Positions 15,686-23,742 are shown, counted from the first letter of the stretch. The stretch is 47,914 nucleotides of DNA from GWA2-66-18 sp964537395 (GCA_964537395.1 CAZIBN010000024.1:1-47914), one strand, 5' to 3'. Notes: generated by a model not told the origin, from the letters alone. Numbers and translations are program-made.

Positions 15686-15855
15686 AGCCTGCGATCAAAA
15701 TGACTCCCCAGGTCCTGGGGAAGACCGCGCTATCGACGGTGCTGATGATCTGGGGGATGTACTACCTGGTGACGGGACGCAGGGAAGCCAACATGTCGCG
15801 CATGATCACGGGCGCGATCCTCACCTTGGCCAGCGTCTTCGTCTTCGTCCTCTAG
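15682..15855 (+). CDS. Small two-helix membrane protein (57 residues)
   Basis: A GTG at 15682 overlaps the HEAT gene's stop (GTGA) and opens a 57-codon frame ending in TAG at 15853-15855. The product has a short basic N-terminus and two hydrophobic helices (VLGKTALSTVLMIWGMYYLV and MITGAILTLASVFVFVL) joined by a polar, basic turn (TGRREANMSR). Coupling to the HEAT gene and good codon use for this genome support a real gene. It could anchor or modulate the HEAT protein. ATG 15700 is an alternative start giving 51 residues. The gene ends three bases before the convergent protease gene's stop. No family recognised. Confidence 0.62.
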   Translation: MKPAIKMTPQVLGKTALSTVLMIWGMYYLVTGRREANMSRMITGAILTLASVFVFVL

Positions 15856-15858
15856 CGG

Positions 15859-17349
15859 CTAGCGCCGCGATTCGATCTCACGGCGCATCTCGCCCTCGAG
15901 GTCTTCCATCTCCTTCATCTCTTCCTCGATGACGTCGACGATCCGGTAAGGCGCCTGGGGCGTCAGGACCTTGGGCTTGGTCGTCGGAGCGGGCGGCAGG
16001 TCCACCTGAGCGGGTGCGGCGGGCGCGGCGGCTGGCGCCTCGGTTGGACCGGCCGCGACAGCGGCCGGCGCGGCGGCGATGGCCGATGCGGAGGCATTTT
16101 CGCCGCCCATCCATCGTCGTGCGACGGAGGACTTCACGGAGAAGTTGACGCTGGTGATCGTGAGGCCGTCGGCGGCCTTGCGGGCCATCGAGGTGTTCAC
16201 GCCGATGATGGCGCCCGAGCGGTCGATGAGCGGGCCGCCGGAGTTCCCGCGGTTGATGCTCGCGTCGGTCTGGAAGGCGTCCTTGCCCGCGACGCCGCCG
16301 AGGTCCGCGATCACGGTGCTGACCACTCCCTGGGTGAGCGTCCACAGGCCGCCCTGCTCCGGGTGGCCGATCGCGACGACGGGATCGCCGGGCTCCACGG
16401 CCGAGTCGTCGCCGAGGTCGAGCGGGCCCGACTTGAGCCGGGTCTCCGGCTCGAGGATCGCCAGGTCGAGGCCGCGGTCGAAGCGCACGACCTTCGCGAC
16501 GATGGGGTCCTTCAGGTCTCGCTTCGTGTCGCCGACGACGCGCTCGGGCTTCTGATAGACGCGGACGGCCGCGAAGGGCCGGCCGGTCTTGTCGTTGATG
16601 ACCACATGTGCGTTCGTGAGGACGCGGCCGCCCTCGATGATGCTGCCGGTTCCGAGCTCACCCGCGCCTTCCTTCTCGGCGGCGAGGATCAGCACCACGG
16701 AGGGCGCGGCGCGCTGATAGATATCCTTGGCCGACATCGTCTTGGCGGCCGGGGCCTCGGCGGCGGGAGCCGGCGCGGGCGTGGCTAAGGGTGCGGCTAC
16801 GGGGCCGACGATCGCGGCGATCTTGTCATAGGACTGCGCGGCCTCGAGATGGCTCCCCGCATCGGCGGCGGCGAGCAGGCGCGTGACCTCCTTGTCGCTA
16901 TCCGTGGAGAGCTTCCGTCCTCCGCGGACCGCGGCGACGGCGGTGCCGCGATAGTGATATTGGTTGTTGTATTGGACCTGAGCAAGGTAGGAGTTGGCGT
17001 CGCTCCACCAGCCGGTATTCTGGAGCAGCTCGGCGTCCGGGCCGGCGGCCTTGGCGTCGGCGTCGGTCTCGCGCCCGGCGGTGACGAGCCCCGCCGCAAC
17101 GGCGCGGCGGCGGCGTGAGGCCGCGAGGCTCTTGAACGAGACCTGCAGGAGCGCCGGGCGCTCGAGCTTGGCCCAGCGGGCCTCCGACGGCGCCTTCTTT
17201 ACCATGTCGCGGTAGTCCTCGTCGGACATCGTGAGCACGTCCTCGACCGCGGCGCGCAGGGCGGTCTCCCGGGCGGCATCGTCTGGCGCGGCGGCGCGGG
17301 CGGAGACCGTCGCGAGAAGAAGAACGGCCAAAAGAGTGGTTTTGATCAT
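15859..17349 (-). CDS. Secreted trypsin-like (HtrA-type) serine protease
   Basis: This 496-residue protein has a signal peptide (MIKTTLLAVLLLATVSARAA), a helical N-terminal region of unknown type (about 22-190), a Pro/Ala linker and a trypsin-like domain at about 205-405. The catalytic triad is visible: H248 in LTNAHVV, D295 in GLDLAIL and S370 in GNSGGPL. There is no recognisable PDZ domain. Instead the C-terminus has an Ala/Pro linker and a short acidic/basic coiled-coil-like tail (IEEEMKEMEDLEGEMRREIE). A periplasmic protein-quality or processing role is likely. ATG 17349 lies six bases after TATTGT, whereas the longer frame overlaps the tRNA 3' region. Confidence 0.86.
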   Translation of the reverse strand: MIKTTLLAVLLLATVSARAAAPDDAARETALRAAVEDVLTMSDEDYRDMVKKAPSEARWAKLERPALLQVSFKSLAASRRRRAVAAGLVTAGRETDADAKAAGPDAELLQNTGWWSDANSYLAQVQYNNQYHYRGTAVAAVRGGRKLSTDSDKEVTRLLAAADAGSHLEAAQSYDKIAAIVGPVAAPLATPAPAPAAEAPAAKTMSAKDIYQRAAPSVVLILAAEKEGAGELGTGSIIEGGRVLTNAHVVINDKTGRPFAAVRVYQKPERVVGDTKRDLKDPIVAKVVRFDRGLDLAILEPETRLKSGPLDLGDDSAVEPGDPVVAIGHPEQGGLWTLTQGVVSTVIADLGGVAGKDAFQTDASINRGNSGGPLIDRSGAIIGVNTSMARKAADGLTITSVNFSVKSSVARRWMGGENASASAIAAAPAAVAAGPTEAPAAAPAAPAQVDLPPAPTTKPKVLTPQAPYRIVDVIEEEMKEMEDLEGEMRREIESRR

Positions 17350-17355
17350 GCCTCG

Positions 17356-17361
17356 ACAATA
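17356..17361 (-). promoter_or_regulatory. -10 box of the protease gene
   Basis: TATTGT on the minus strand ends six bases before ATG 17349, another leaderless arrangement. It lies between the tRNA terminator-like T-run and the protease gene, so the two are probably separate transcripts. Confidence 0.4.
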
Positions 17362-17411
17362 CCAAAAATCGGGGCTACACTTGCACCCATGAACTGGGCC
17401 CCGGATGACGC

Positions 17412-17418
17412 AAAAAAA
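17412..17418 (-). terminator. T-run after tRNA-Arg
   Basis: Seven consecutive T residues on the minus strand start four bases past the tRNA discriminator base. This T-run is the likely release site, with the tRNA acceptor/T-arm acting as the upstream structure. Confidence 0.45.
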
Positions 17419-17421
17419 CAT

Positions 17422-17493
17422 TGTCCCCAGGAGGAATCGAACCTCCATTGCCAACTTAGAAGGTTGGAGCTTTATCCATTAAGCTATGGGGAC
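17422..17493 (-). tRNA. tRNA-Arg (anticodon UCU, reads AGA)
   Basis: The reverse strand folds into a full cloverleaf. Acceptor stem is GTCCCCA/TGGGGAC, D-stem GCTT/AAGC, anticodon stem CCAAC/GTTGG with loop CTTCTAA (T33, anticodon TCT), and T-arm GGAGG-TTCGATT-CCTCC. The discriminator base is A, and CCA is not encoded, so it must be added afterwards. The promoter is TATAAT at 17507-17502. AGA is a rare codon in this G+C-rich genome, so this is a minor isoacceptor. No repeated 3' end was seen nearby, so I see no sign of an attachment site. Confidence 0.95.
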
Positions 17494-17501
17494 TTGCGCT
17501 G

Positions 17502-17548
17502 ATTATACAACAGCTTGAGCCTCCGCTCCGTCGGGCGCTTGCTACAAT
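17502..17548. promoter_or_regulatory. Divergent promoters of tRNA-Arg and the 17557 gene
   Basis: Minus strand: TGTATAAT (TATAAT at 17507-17502), about eight bases before the mature tRNA 5' end. Plus strand: extended TGCTACAAT (TACAAT at 17543-17548), eight bases before ATG 17557. No convincing -35 elements were found. Confidence 0.5.
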
Positions 17549-17556
17549 ATACAGGC

Positions 17557-18456
17557 ATGACCCCCACGGACAAGGACCCCCTTCCCAAAGAGTACAAGCG
17601 CGTCGAGACCGTCGACGATCTGCGCGGGCTCAGCGGCCACACTTTGGCCTTTCATCCCGAGTTCGCCCGCCATTTCATCGGCAGCGTGCCGATGTACTGC
17701 GTGGACGGCAAGTTCCTCACCTATTTCGACCGGGAGGTGATGCATTGGCTGATGGCGCCATCTCACTCGGCGTTCGGGCTCCCTCAGGACCTGTCCTTCG
17801 TCGATAAGCTCATCCCCGGCTCGAATTTCAGCGCCGACACAGAAGTGCCCGGATACGCCCTCAAGGAAGGCCGGCCCTACCATCACTGGCTCGAGGAGGA
17901 TATCCTGAGCCATCTCTCCAAGGCGCTGAAGACCAAGCGCGTCAAGCCCCTGCGCGCCTACCATGAGAAGTGCGCCCTGGAAGTGACCGTGCGCCCGGGG
18001 CACATCGACATATCGCGCTGGGAGGAGTACATCGGCTGGAGCCGCGGAACGTTCGGGGCGGACAGCTGGCTGATCGAATTCTCCGGCGCCTTCCGTTCGT
18101 TCTTCGCGTCGAGCCCCCTCGCCATGCCGCTCTCGTTCTACGTCAAGGACCGCCTCATCGGCGTCTACATCGGTGGCGCGCTGCCGCATCAGTACGAGAT
18201 GTTCACGCACGTCTGCGACCCGGAGTTCGCACACTACAGCAAATTCATGATCATGGCGGCCCTCGACTACGGCGTGAAGAACTACAAGCGCGCCTATACC
18301 CTTCCCGATTTCTACGAGGACGAGGAGATCATGCAGAAGGACTGGAAGACCCTCTGGAAGCTGCCCAATAAGACTTATTTCTGCTACGGCGCTACGTTCA
18401 ATGTCGTCCCCGCCCAGCCCGTGGCCGGCAGCCCGTCCCTGGAACTCGCTAAGTAG
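17557..18456 (+). CDS. Cytoplasmic protein of unknown function, possible GNAT-like fold
   Basis: This 299-residue soluble protein has no signal peptide. The C-terminal half resembles the core of an acyltransferase of the GNAT/FemAB type: a long strand-turn-strand (MPLSFYVKDRLIGVYIGG), then a helix-rich stretch (HYSKFMIMAALDYGVKNYKRAYTLPDFYEDEEIMQKDWKTLWKL). The N-terminal half is rich in His, Phe and Trp, with paired motifs (HTLAFHPEFARHFIGS; VMHWLMAPSHS). No acetyl-CoA Q/R-x-x-G-x-G/A loop is seen, so the fold assignment is weak. ATG 17557 fits the -10 at 17543-17548; an upstream in-frame start would include the promoter. It converges on the 18463 gene with a six-base gap. Confidence 0.6.
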   Translation: MTPTDKDPLPKEYKRVETVDDLRGLSGHTLAFHPEFARHFIGSVPMYCVDGKFLTYFDREVMHWLMAPSHSAFGLPQDLSFVDKLIPGSNFSADTEVPGYALKEGRPYHHWLEEDILSHLSKALKTKRVKPLRAYHEKCALEVTVRPGHIDISRWEEYIGWSRGTFGADSWLIEFSGAFRSFFASSPLAMPLSFYVKDRLIGVYIGGALPHQYEMFTHVCDPEFAHYSKFMIMAALDYGVKNYKRAYTLPDFYEDEEIMQKDWKTLWKLPNKTYFCYGATFNVVPAQPVAGSPSLELAK

Positions 18457-18462
18457 GGATTT

Positions 18463-19137
18463 CTAGCGCTCGTTCCGCCGCGGCTTGACGTAGATACGGC
18501 CGTCCTTGACCTGGATGCTCTCGATCTTGCGCAGGATCTCGGCGGTCTTCGGCTTGCGATAGGCGTTGCGGGCCAGGTTCTCGTTCTTCAGCTGGTCCAT
18601 GAGCGCCTGCGAGACCGGCTGGCCTTTGAGCGTCAGCGATTCGGCCGTGACGATCAGCACGCCGTTCTCCATCGTGATCTTGAACGTGGCCGAGCCGTTG
18701 AGGAAGCGGCCGGCGGGCAAGGGGAAGCCGATCTTGTCGAGAGGCAGGCTCACCTGCCCTCCGATCTTATCCCCCTCCACGGTGATGCGCAGCATGTCGC
18801 TGACGCGGTCGGTCGCGTCCGATTTGCGGGCGAGGAGCGCGTTGATCTCGTCGGCGCTCAGGACCAGCTCGGGGATCTCGCTCGAGTCCCGGAGGCTCGT
18901 CCGGAACGCCTCGACCCGCTTCTCCAGCGCCTCGTAGTCCGCCGTCGCCAGTTCCGCGACGGGCATGGGCGACGCGGCGGCGTCCGTGTAGGCGATGATC
19001 ATGCTTCGGGCGTACAGCGCGAGCGCCCCGGTCGTCAGGACCGAAGCCAGCAGGAGAACGCCGGCGACGACGGCGGCGTAAAACAGAAAGCTGCGGGGCT
19101 TCTTGGTTTGGGGCGCGGGAGCCGGTTCGTTGGTCAT
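18463..19137 (-). CDS. Membrane-anchored extracytoplasmic protein, YpmS/DUF2140-like
   Basis: This 224-residue protein has a proline-rich cytoplasmic tail, one transmembrane helix (FYAAVVAGVLLLASVLTTGALALYA) and an extracytoplasmic domain. The segment ELVLSADEINALLA, followed by GQVSLPLDKIGFPLPAGRFLNGSATFKI and ITMENGVLIVTAESLTLKGQPVS, resembles YpmS/DUF2140-type or related lipid-contacting beta domains. That resemblance is by eye and unproven. It is the last gene of the minus-strand run that begins at 22537. ATG 19137 starts two bases past the upstream stop (TAAACATG), so translation is probably coupled. Confidence 0.62.
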   Translation of the reverse strand: MTNEPAPAPQTKKPRSFLFYAAVVAGVLLLASVLTTGALALYARSMIIAYTDAAASPMPVAELATADYEALEKRVEAFRTSLRDSSEIPELVLSADEINALLARKSDATDRVSDMLRITVEGDKIGGQVSLPLDKIGFPLPAGRFLNGSATFKITMENGVLIVTAESLTLKGQPVSQALMDQLKNENLARNAYRKPKTAEILRKIESIQVKDGRIYVKPRRNER

Positions 19138-19139
19138 GT

Positions 19140-19850
19140 TTATTTATCCGGGCCGAGAGCGGTCTCGCGGCACTCTTTGGCCGCCGCGGGCGGAAGCGAG
19201 GAGCAGGAGCGCGGGCCGCCCCCGCCTTCGGTGGAGAGCTCCTTGAAGCAGCGCACCGAAGCGCGTCGCGTGATGATGCCTGAGCAGGCCGCCAGATCGC
19301 CGGACGCCTTGGCCTTCACGTACAGGCAATGCTGCGTGGGCTTGGCGACGTCCCGGCAAAGCTCGTCCTTGTTGAGCTCCTCGGCCAGATCCTCCAGGCA
19401 GAAGCCGCGCGTGCGTTCATCGGGGATCTTGCGGCAAAGAGCGGGCTCGCTGCGTCGGCGGGCGAGGCTGCGCAGGCATTCGCCCACGTGCCCGGCTTTT
19501 GGTCTATAGCAGGCGGCCTCAGGTTCATCGATCATCATGACGGCGAAGGTCTTGTAGTCGCTGTCTATGGCGGTGAGGTCGTAGGGTGCGTCCTTGGCGT
19601 TATCAGGCAGGACCTTGCCGTCCACGGTGAACTCGGTGATCACCGCCTGTCCGCTCCAGATGCAGCGCGCACCCTTGGGGCACGGAGAGTTGATGAACTT
19701 CACGATTCGAAGCGTGGCCCGGCCGCCCTCGATGCTGGCGACCTCCCCCTTATTAAGGCGGAACTCCTTGCCGAGCTCGATGGGAATCGTTTTGGCGGCG
19801 GCAGAGGCTTGAGCCGCGAGGAGCAAAAAGAGAAGCGCTGCGGTTTTCAT
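19140..19850 (-). CDS. Secreted Cys-rich repeat protein
   Basis: This 236-residue protein has a signal peptide (MKTAALLFLLLAAQASA). Residues about 22-105 form a beta domain with the motif SPCPKGARCIWSGQ, known from a small family of periplasmic proteins with that conserved Cys pair. The C-terminal part (about 110-236) holds short helices each ending in Cys, spaced like a repeat (ECLRSLARRRSEPALC, DERTRGFCLEDLAEELNKDELC, HCLYVKAKASGDLAAC, CFKEL). About a dozen cysteines suggest several disulfides in the envelope. Function unknown. ATG 19850 overlaps the stop of the DMT-like gene (ATGA). Confidence 0.68.
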   Translation of the reverse strand: MKTAALLFLLLAAQASAAAKTIPIELGKEFRLNKGEVASIEGGRATLRIVKFINSPCPKGARCIWSGQAVITEFTVDGKVLPDNAKDAPYDLTAIDSDYKTFAVMMIDEPEAACYRPKAGHVGECLRSLARRRSEPALCRKIPDERTRGFCLEDLAEELNKDELCRDVAKPTQHCLYVKAKASGDLAACSGIITRRASVRCFKELSTEGGGGPRSCSSLPPAAAKECRETALGPDK

Positions 19851-20899
19851 GTCAGCTCCTTGGCGGCGACGAGCTCGCCGATGCGGCGGCGCTCGGACAT
19901 CGAGAGGAAGCCCACCGCCACGAAGATGAGGGCCAGGGACGCCCAGTCCGCGAGGCTCGGGAAGCGGCCCTGGAAAAGGAAGTAGGAGATCAAGGTCGCG
20001 GTCGTTCCGGCCACGAGAGAGGTCAGGCGATTGACCAGCCCGGCGAAGGTCGCCGTGCGGCCCTTGAACATGAAGATGAACACGGAGAAGAAGGCGACCA
20101 TCCCGTAGACCGCCCCGGCGAGGTTGGCGGGGATGACGGCCGTGTGCGGCGCGGCCAGCGCCGCCTGGAACGCGGCCACGGGCGCCGCCGTGGACGCGCT
20201 GCGGTAGAGGGCGAGGGCCGCCAGCGCCATCGTCACGCTCGCCGCGATCTGCTCGATGGCGAAGAACCACTTGTTGTTGAGCGACGCGCCCTGGGGCCGC
20301 GTGTTCTTGTAGTAGTTCATGATGTAGATGCGCGCCGAGTAGGCGCAGATGTAGGTGGAGAGCACCGTCATCGCGGCGGCGTTGTGGAGGAAGTCGAAGT
20401 CCTCGCCCTTGGCAAGGAAGACCTGCGTGGCGGCCGCGGCCACGGCGAAGACGACGCCCGCGTTCTCCTGCCAGTAAACGGTCTTCTTGAGGATGCCCTG
20501 ACGGATCTGCGCCTCATCGACCAGACGGCTGATGACGATGACGCTGGCGCGCATGATGACCATGGCGACCATGACCGACTTGAGCAGCATGTACATCAAG
20601 GTCGTGGTCGGTATGACGATCGCGGTGCAGATGCCCGAAGGGATGATGTAGGCGTACTCCGGGGGTATGCCCGCGACCCCGGACTTCTGCCAGCCGCAGG
20701 CGAAGATGACGATCAGGCAGATCAAGGAGCCGCCGAGCGTGCTCCAGATCAGGAACTCCATGTCCGTCATCGCCGGCATGAAGACGGCGGCCTTGCCGGT
20801 GAAGCATTTGGTGGCGACGCCGAAGAGGACGTAGAAGAAGAAATATCCGAGGCAGAGCTGGATGAGGCGTCCCGTCGAGCCCTCGGTGGTCTTCCACAT
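19847..20899 (-). CDS. DMT-superfamily-like integral membrane transporter
   Basis: This 350-residue protein has about ten hydrophobic segments. The repeat-like layout, with paired helices such as IPTTTLMYMLLKSVMVAMVIMRASVIVISRLVD and later LVNRLTSLVAGTTATLISYFLFQGRFPSLADWASLALIFVAVGFLS, fits EamA/nucleotide-sugar-type DMT transporters. The KSVMVAMVIMRAS segment is close to the K-x-S-x-V-P-V-x-M region of nucleotide-sugar transporters. The substrate is unknown. ATG 20899 is five bases downstream of the DAACS gene's stop. The stop overlaps the Cys-rich gene start, so it is operonic. The longer reading frame upstream lies over the DAACS gene and is rejected. Confidence 0.72.
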   Translation of the reverse strand: MWKTTEGSTGRLIQLCLGYFFFYVLFGVATKCFTGKAAVFMPAMTDMEFLIWSTLGGSLICLIVIFACGWQKSGVAGIPPEYAYIIPSGICTAIVIPTTTLMYMLLKSVMVAMVIMRASVIVISRLVDEAQIRQGILKKTVYWQENAGVVFAVAAAATQVFLAKGEDFDFLHNAAAMTVLSTYICAYSARIYIMNYYKNTRPQGASLNNKWFFAIEQIAASVTMALAALALYRSASTAAPVAAFQAALAAPHTAVIPANLAGAVYGMVAFFSVFIFMFKGRTATFAGLVNRLTSLVAGTTATLISYFLFQGRFPSLADWASLALIFVAVGFLSMSERRRIGELVAAKELT

Positions 20900-20904
20900 G
20901 GCGG

Positions 20905-22173
20905 TCAGGGCTTGCCGGGGTACGGGCGGAGCGTCTCGCCCTCGGAGCGGGCCACGAGCACCGCGATGAGGAGGTCGCCGGTGACGTTGAGCACCGTGCG
21001 GCACATGTCGAGGAAGCGGTCCACGCCGAGGATGAGCAGCACTCCCTCGGGAGGCACGCCGACGGAGGCGAGGATGGCCATGAGCATGGGCAGGGAGCCG
21101 CCCGGGACGCCGGCCGTGCCCACGCCGCCGAGGATGGACAGCAGAAGGACGGTGCCCTGCTGCGGCAAGGTCAGGACGACGCCGAAGCATTGCGCGAGAA
21201 AAAGAGCGGTGACGCCTTCGTAGAGCGCCGTGCCGTTCTGGTTGGCGCTGGCGCCGACCGTCAGCACGAAGCGGGAGATCTCGCGCGGCAGGCCGAGGTC
21301 CTCCTCGCCGACGCGCATCGACACGGGAAGCGTGGCCGAGGATGAGCTCGTGCCGAAGGCGGTGAGCATCGCCTCCGAGATGCGTTTGAAGAAAAGCCGC
21401 GGGCTGAGGCCGCCGAGCGTCTTCACGAAGAACGAATAGGTGACGAACTGGTGGAAGGCGAGCGCGCCCACGACGACCAGGGCGTAGCTCAGGAGGTGGC
21501 GCAAAAGCCCGAAGCCGAACCGGGCGGTCAGATTCAGAACGAGCGCGCACACGCCGTAGGGCGCGATCTTCATGACGAGATGGATGAAGGCCATGGAGGC
21601 CTCGTTGACGGACTCCAGAAGCTTGAGCAGAGGCTTGGCCTTCTCTTTCTCCACGCGGATCAGGCCCAGGCCGAAGAGCATGGAGAAGAACATCACGCCG
21701 AGGAAATCGCCGGTGGCGGCCGCCTTGACGGGGTTGTCCGGCACGAGGGCGAGCAGGCGCTGTGAAAAATTGACGCTGTCAGCGGCCGGCAAGGCGGGCA
21801 TCTTGCCGGTCTTGAGCATGGCCTCTCGGACCTCCATGGGGAAGCCGTCGCCGGGGCGGAAGACATTGACGGCGACGAGGCCGGTGAGCACCGAGAGGCC
21901 CGTGATCAGCAAGGTGAACCCCAATGTCTTCAGCGCCACGCGTCCGAGCTTCGCCGCGTCGCCCATCTCTGCGACGCCCAGGATGAGGGAGCTGACCACC
22001 AGCGGCAGCACGGCCATGAGCAGAAGGCGCAGGAACAGGCGCCCGAAGGGCTCGGCGGCGTAGTCGAGGAAGAGGGTCAGGCCCTCGGGCGCGGACGGGA
22101 ATACGTTGTGCAGGATCAGCCCGGCGGAGGCTCCCGCGACGAAGCCGATGAGGATCTTGCGGTGGAGAGGCAC
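20905..22173 (-). CDS. Dicarboxylate/amino acid:cation symporter (DAACS family)
   Basis: This 422-residue symporter of the glutamate/C4-dicarboxylate (GltP/DctA) family has eight transmembrane helices plus the two hairpin loops. The hallmark serine-rich hairpin GTSSSSATLPVSMR, the NQNGTALYEGV helix (N-x-x-G/D-T motif) and GGVGTAGVPGGSLPMLM in the second hairpin are intact, so transport should be functional. Substrate choice between aspartate/glutamate and dicarboxylates cannot be decided. The start is GTG 22173, six bases after TAGGAT. It is followed closely by the DMT-like gene. Confidence 0.92.
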   Translation of the reverse strand: MPLHRKILIGFVAGASAGLILHNVFPSAPEGLTLFLDYAAEPFGRLFLRLLLMAVLPLVVSSLILGVAEMGDAAKLGRVALKTLGFTLLITGLSVLTGLVAVNVFRPGDGFPMEVREAMLKTGKMPALPAADSVNFSQRLLALVPDNPVKAAATGDFLGVMFFSMLFGLGLIRVEKEKAKPLLKLLESVNEASMAFIHLVMKIAPYGVCALVLNLTARFGFGLLRHLLSYALVVVGALAFHQFVTYSFFVKTLGGLSPRLFFKRISEAMLTAFGTSSSSATLPVSMRVGEEDLGLPREISRFVLTVGASANQNGTALYEGVTALFLAQCFGVVLTLPQQGTVLLLSILGGVGTAGVPGGSLPMLMAILASVGVPPEGVLLILGVDRFLDMCRTVLNVTGDLLIAVLVARSEGETLRPYPGKP

Positions 22174-22177
22174 GGCG

Positions 22178-22537
22178 CTATCCTACAAAACTGGCCTCGT
22201 TCGGTTTGACGATAACATCGCGTTCGGCGACGGGGCTCCAGCGGCCCTTGCCGGCGCGTGCGCGGGCTTCGAGGCGCGTCCGCCCCGCTTGCGGAGACCA
22301 GTCGTGCCAGAAGTGTCCGTGCGTGTCGCGGCAGTCGAGCCATTCGTCGCCGTCGACGCGCACCTGCGCCTGCCCGGCGCCGACGGCGGTGAGACGGATC
22401 GAGTAGTGCCCGGGCAGGACGATCTCGTGGACCTGGGGATAATCGATGACGGCCTGAAGGGCGCTCTTAGGAGCGGCCTTCCTCGTGACGGCTTTCTTTG
22501 CGGTGATTTTCTTCGCGACTACGATCTTTTTCGCCAT
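22178..22537 (-). CDS. Small protein with basic Lys/Ala tail and a beta-sandwich-like domain
   Basis: The 119-residue product starts with a Lys/Ala-rich tail (MAKKIVVAKKITAKKAVTRK), reminiscent of histone-like or nucleic-acid-binding tails. It continues with a compact beta-rich domain (HEIVLPGHYSIRLTAVGAGQ, QVRVDGDEWLDCRDTHGHFW, GRTRLEARARAGKGRWSP). The second part resembles a small carbohydrate-binding or Ig-like module (W-x-D-W). No signal peptide. TAATCT lies seven bases before the ATG. The gene ends four bases before the DAACS start and may be its first operon partner. No family recognised. Confidence 0.65.
   Translation of the reverse strand: MAKKIVVAKKITAKKAVTRKAAPKSALQAVIDYPQVHEIVLPGHYSIRLTAVGAGQAQVRVDGDEWLDCRDTHGHFWHDWSPQAGRTRLEARARAGKGRWSPVAERDVIVKPNEASFVG
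22180..22185 (-). promoter_or_regulatory. -10 box of the DAACS gene at 22173
   Basis: TAGGAT on the minus strand ends six bases before the GTG start. It overlaps the last codons of the small upstream gene, which ends at 22178. Confidence 0.4.
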
Positions 22538-22544
22538 GAACGAG

Positions 22545-22550
22545 AGATTA
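22545..22550 (-). promoter_or_regulatory. -10 box of the 22537 gene
   Basis: Extended TGCTAATCT (TAATCT at 22550-22545) lies seven bases before ATG 22537. The 65-base gap to the nuclease gene's stop also holds an A-rich stretch on this strand (CTGAAAAAAATGAAATG). Confidence 0.4.
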
Positions 22551-22602
22551 GCATTTCATTTTTTTCAGTTTCTATGATGGCCGCCATGCGCGGCGGCGCC
22601 GA

Positions 22603-23742
22603 TCAGTTCGTGCGCTGGCCGCGGCGGAAGTCCCAGGGCGGGACGGGGTTGGGGTCGGCCCAAAGGCCGAGGCGGGCGGCGCGGGCGCGCTCCTGCTTGC
22701 GGCCGAGCTCGCTGAGATCGGGATAGTAGCGCTCGTACCACCAGGCCCAGCCTTCCTCGACGAGGAGCTCGTTGAGCGAAACGCCGCCGCGGCTGCGCAG
22801 CCGGACCCAGCCGACCAGGCGGCCGTAGGGGTCGACGTCTTCCACCTTCACCAGGACCTTCATGCCTTCGGCCGCGATGAGCTGTGAGGCGCGCTCTCCC
22901 GCCTCCACGCCGTAGGGCTGGCCGGGCTTGGTCCGTCCATGAGAGACCTCCGGCGCGTCGAGGCCGGCCAGGCGGATATAGTCGTAGACGGACTGGCGCG
23001 TGCCGAGCGCGGCGGTGTCGGCGTCCGGCATATGCTTGACCGTGAACTCGATCTCCTCGCCCGGAAGGATCCGGCGTATGCCGGCGGACACGCGGCGGCG
23101 GAAGACCCAGGGCGACTCCGGCCAGTATTGCCCGCCGCGCGTCTTGCCCGCCCATAAGCCCCGGCGGGCGACGATGGCCTCGTTCTCGAGCGCGTTGAGG
23201 GCCTCGTCCTTGTTGAAGAAGAAATTCCACCAGGCCCAGCCGCCGCGGAGCAGCTCATGCTGGAGCGCGCGGCCGTCGGGGAGCGTCACCCAGCCGACGA
23301 AGCGCCCATATTTGTCCACTTCCTTGATCCGCACCGTGACGATCTTGCCCGTAACGAGGCCGCGGACGAACGCGGCGGCCTCGTCGCCGTAGGGCTGGCC
23401 TTCTTTTCCGTGCTCGGGGTGAGCCGTTTCGGGAGCGTCCACGGCGTCGAGACGGATCTGGACCTCCCCCTTATCCTTATGGCTGACCAGGAGGGTGTCG
23501 GCGTCCAGGACCTTGGTCACGGGACCTGAGAACACGTCTCCGGGCTTGAAGTGCGGGACGGGCGGAAGCGGAACGCCGGGCGGGATTGGAAGCGCGGGAG
23601 CCAGGCGCGCGCCGGTCAAAAAGGCTTGGATATCCGCCTGAGAAGGAGCGTCGTTGAAGCGCTCGGGAGCCGCGGCCGACGCGGCGACCGCGAAGAGGAT
23701 GATACAGCCGGCAAGCGCCTGCGACCTCACGATCCTAGGCAT
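22603..23742 (-). CDS. Secreted protein with two tandem staphylococcal-nuclease (TNase) domains
   Basis: This 379-residue protein has a signal peptide (MPRIVRSQALAGCIILFAVAASA), a short linker and two complete SNase-like OB-fold domains (about 68-210 and 228-365). Each keeps the catalytic set: D-x-D-T (VLDADTLLV; MPDADTAAL), R-L-D/A...DAPE (IRLDAVDAPE; IRLAGLDAPE) and YGR (YGRFVGWV; YGRLVGWV). Shared WAWW motifs and GLWA ends indicate an internal duplication. It should be a Ca-dependent extracellular or periplasmic nuclease, perhaps for nutrient DNA. The start is ATG 23742, six bases after TATACT. It diverges from a DAACS gene. Confidence 0.87.
   Translation of the reverse strand: MPRIVRSQALAGCIILFAVAASAAAPERFNDAPSQADIQAFLTGARLAPALPIPPGVPLPPVPHFKPGDVFSGPVTKVLDADTLLVSHKDKGEVQIRLDAVDAPETAHPEHGKEGQPYGDEAAAFVRGLVTGKIVTVRIKEVDKYGRFVGWVTLPDGRALQHELLRGGWAWWNFFFNKDEALNALENEAIVARRGLWAGKTRGGQYWPESPWVFRRRVSAGIRRILPGEEIEFTVKHMPDADTAALGTRQSVYDYIRLAGLDAPEVSHGRTKPGQPYGVEAGERASQLIAAEGMKVLVKVEDVDPYGRLVGWVRLRSRGGVSLNELLVEEGWAWWYERYYPDLSELGRKQERARAARLGLWADPNPVPPWDFRRGQRTN

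Noticed and set aside
17422..17493. tRNA-Arg as an integration (att) site
   Set aside because: No integrase gene is present and I found no repeat of the tRNA 3' end elsewhere in the window.
22577..22690. TATGAT plus ATG on the plus strand at about 22574-22588, a perfect leaderless-start look-alike
   Set aside because: The frame ends after about 35 codons and runs antisense to the end of the nuclease gene with no protein-like content.
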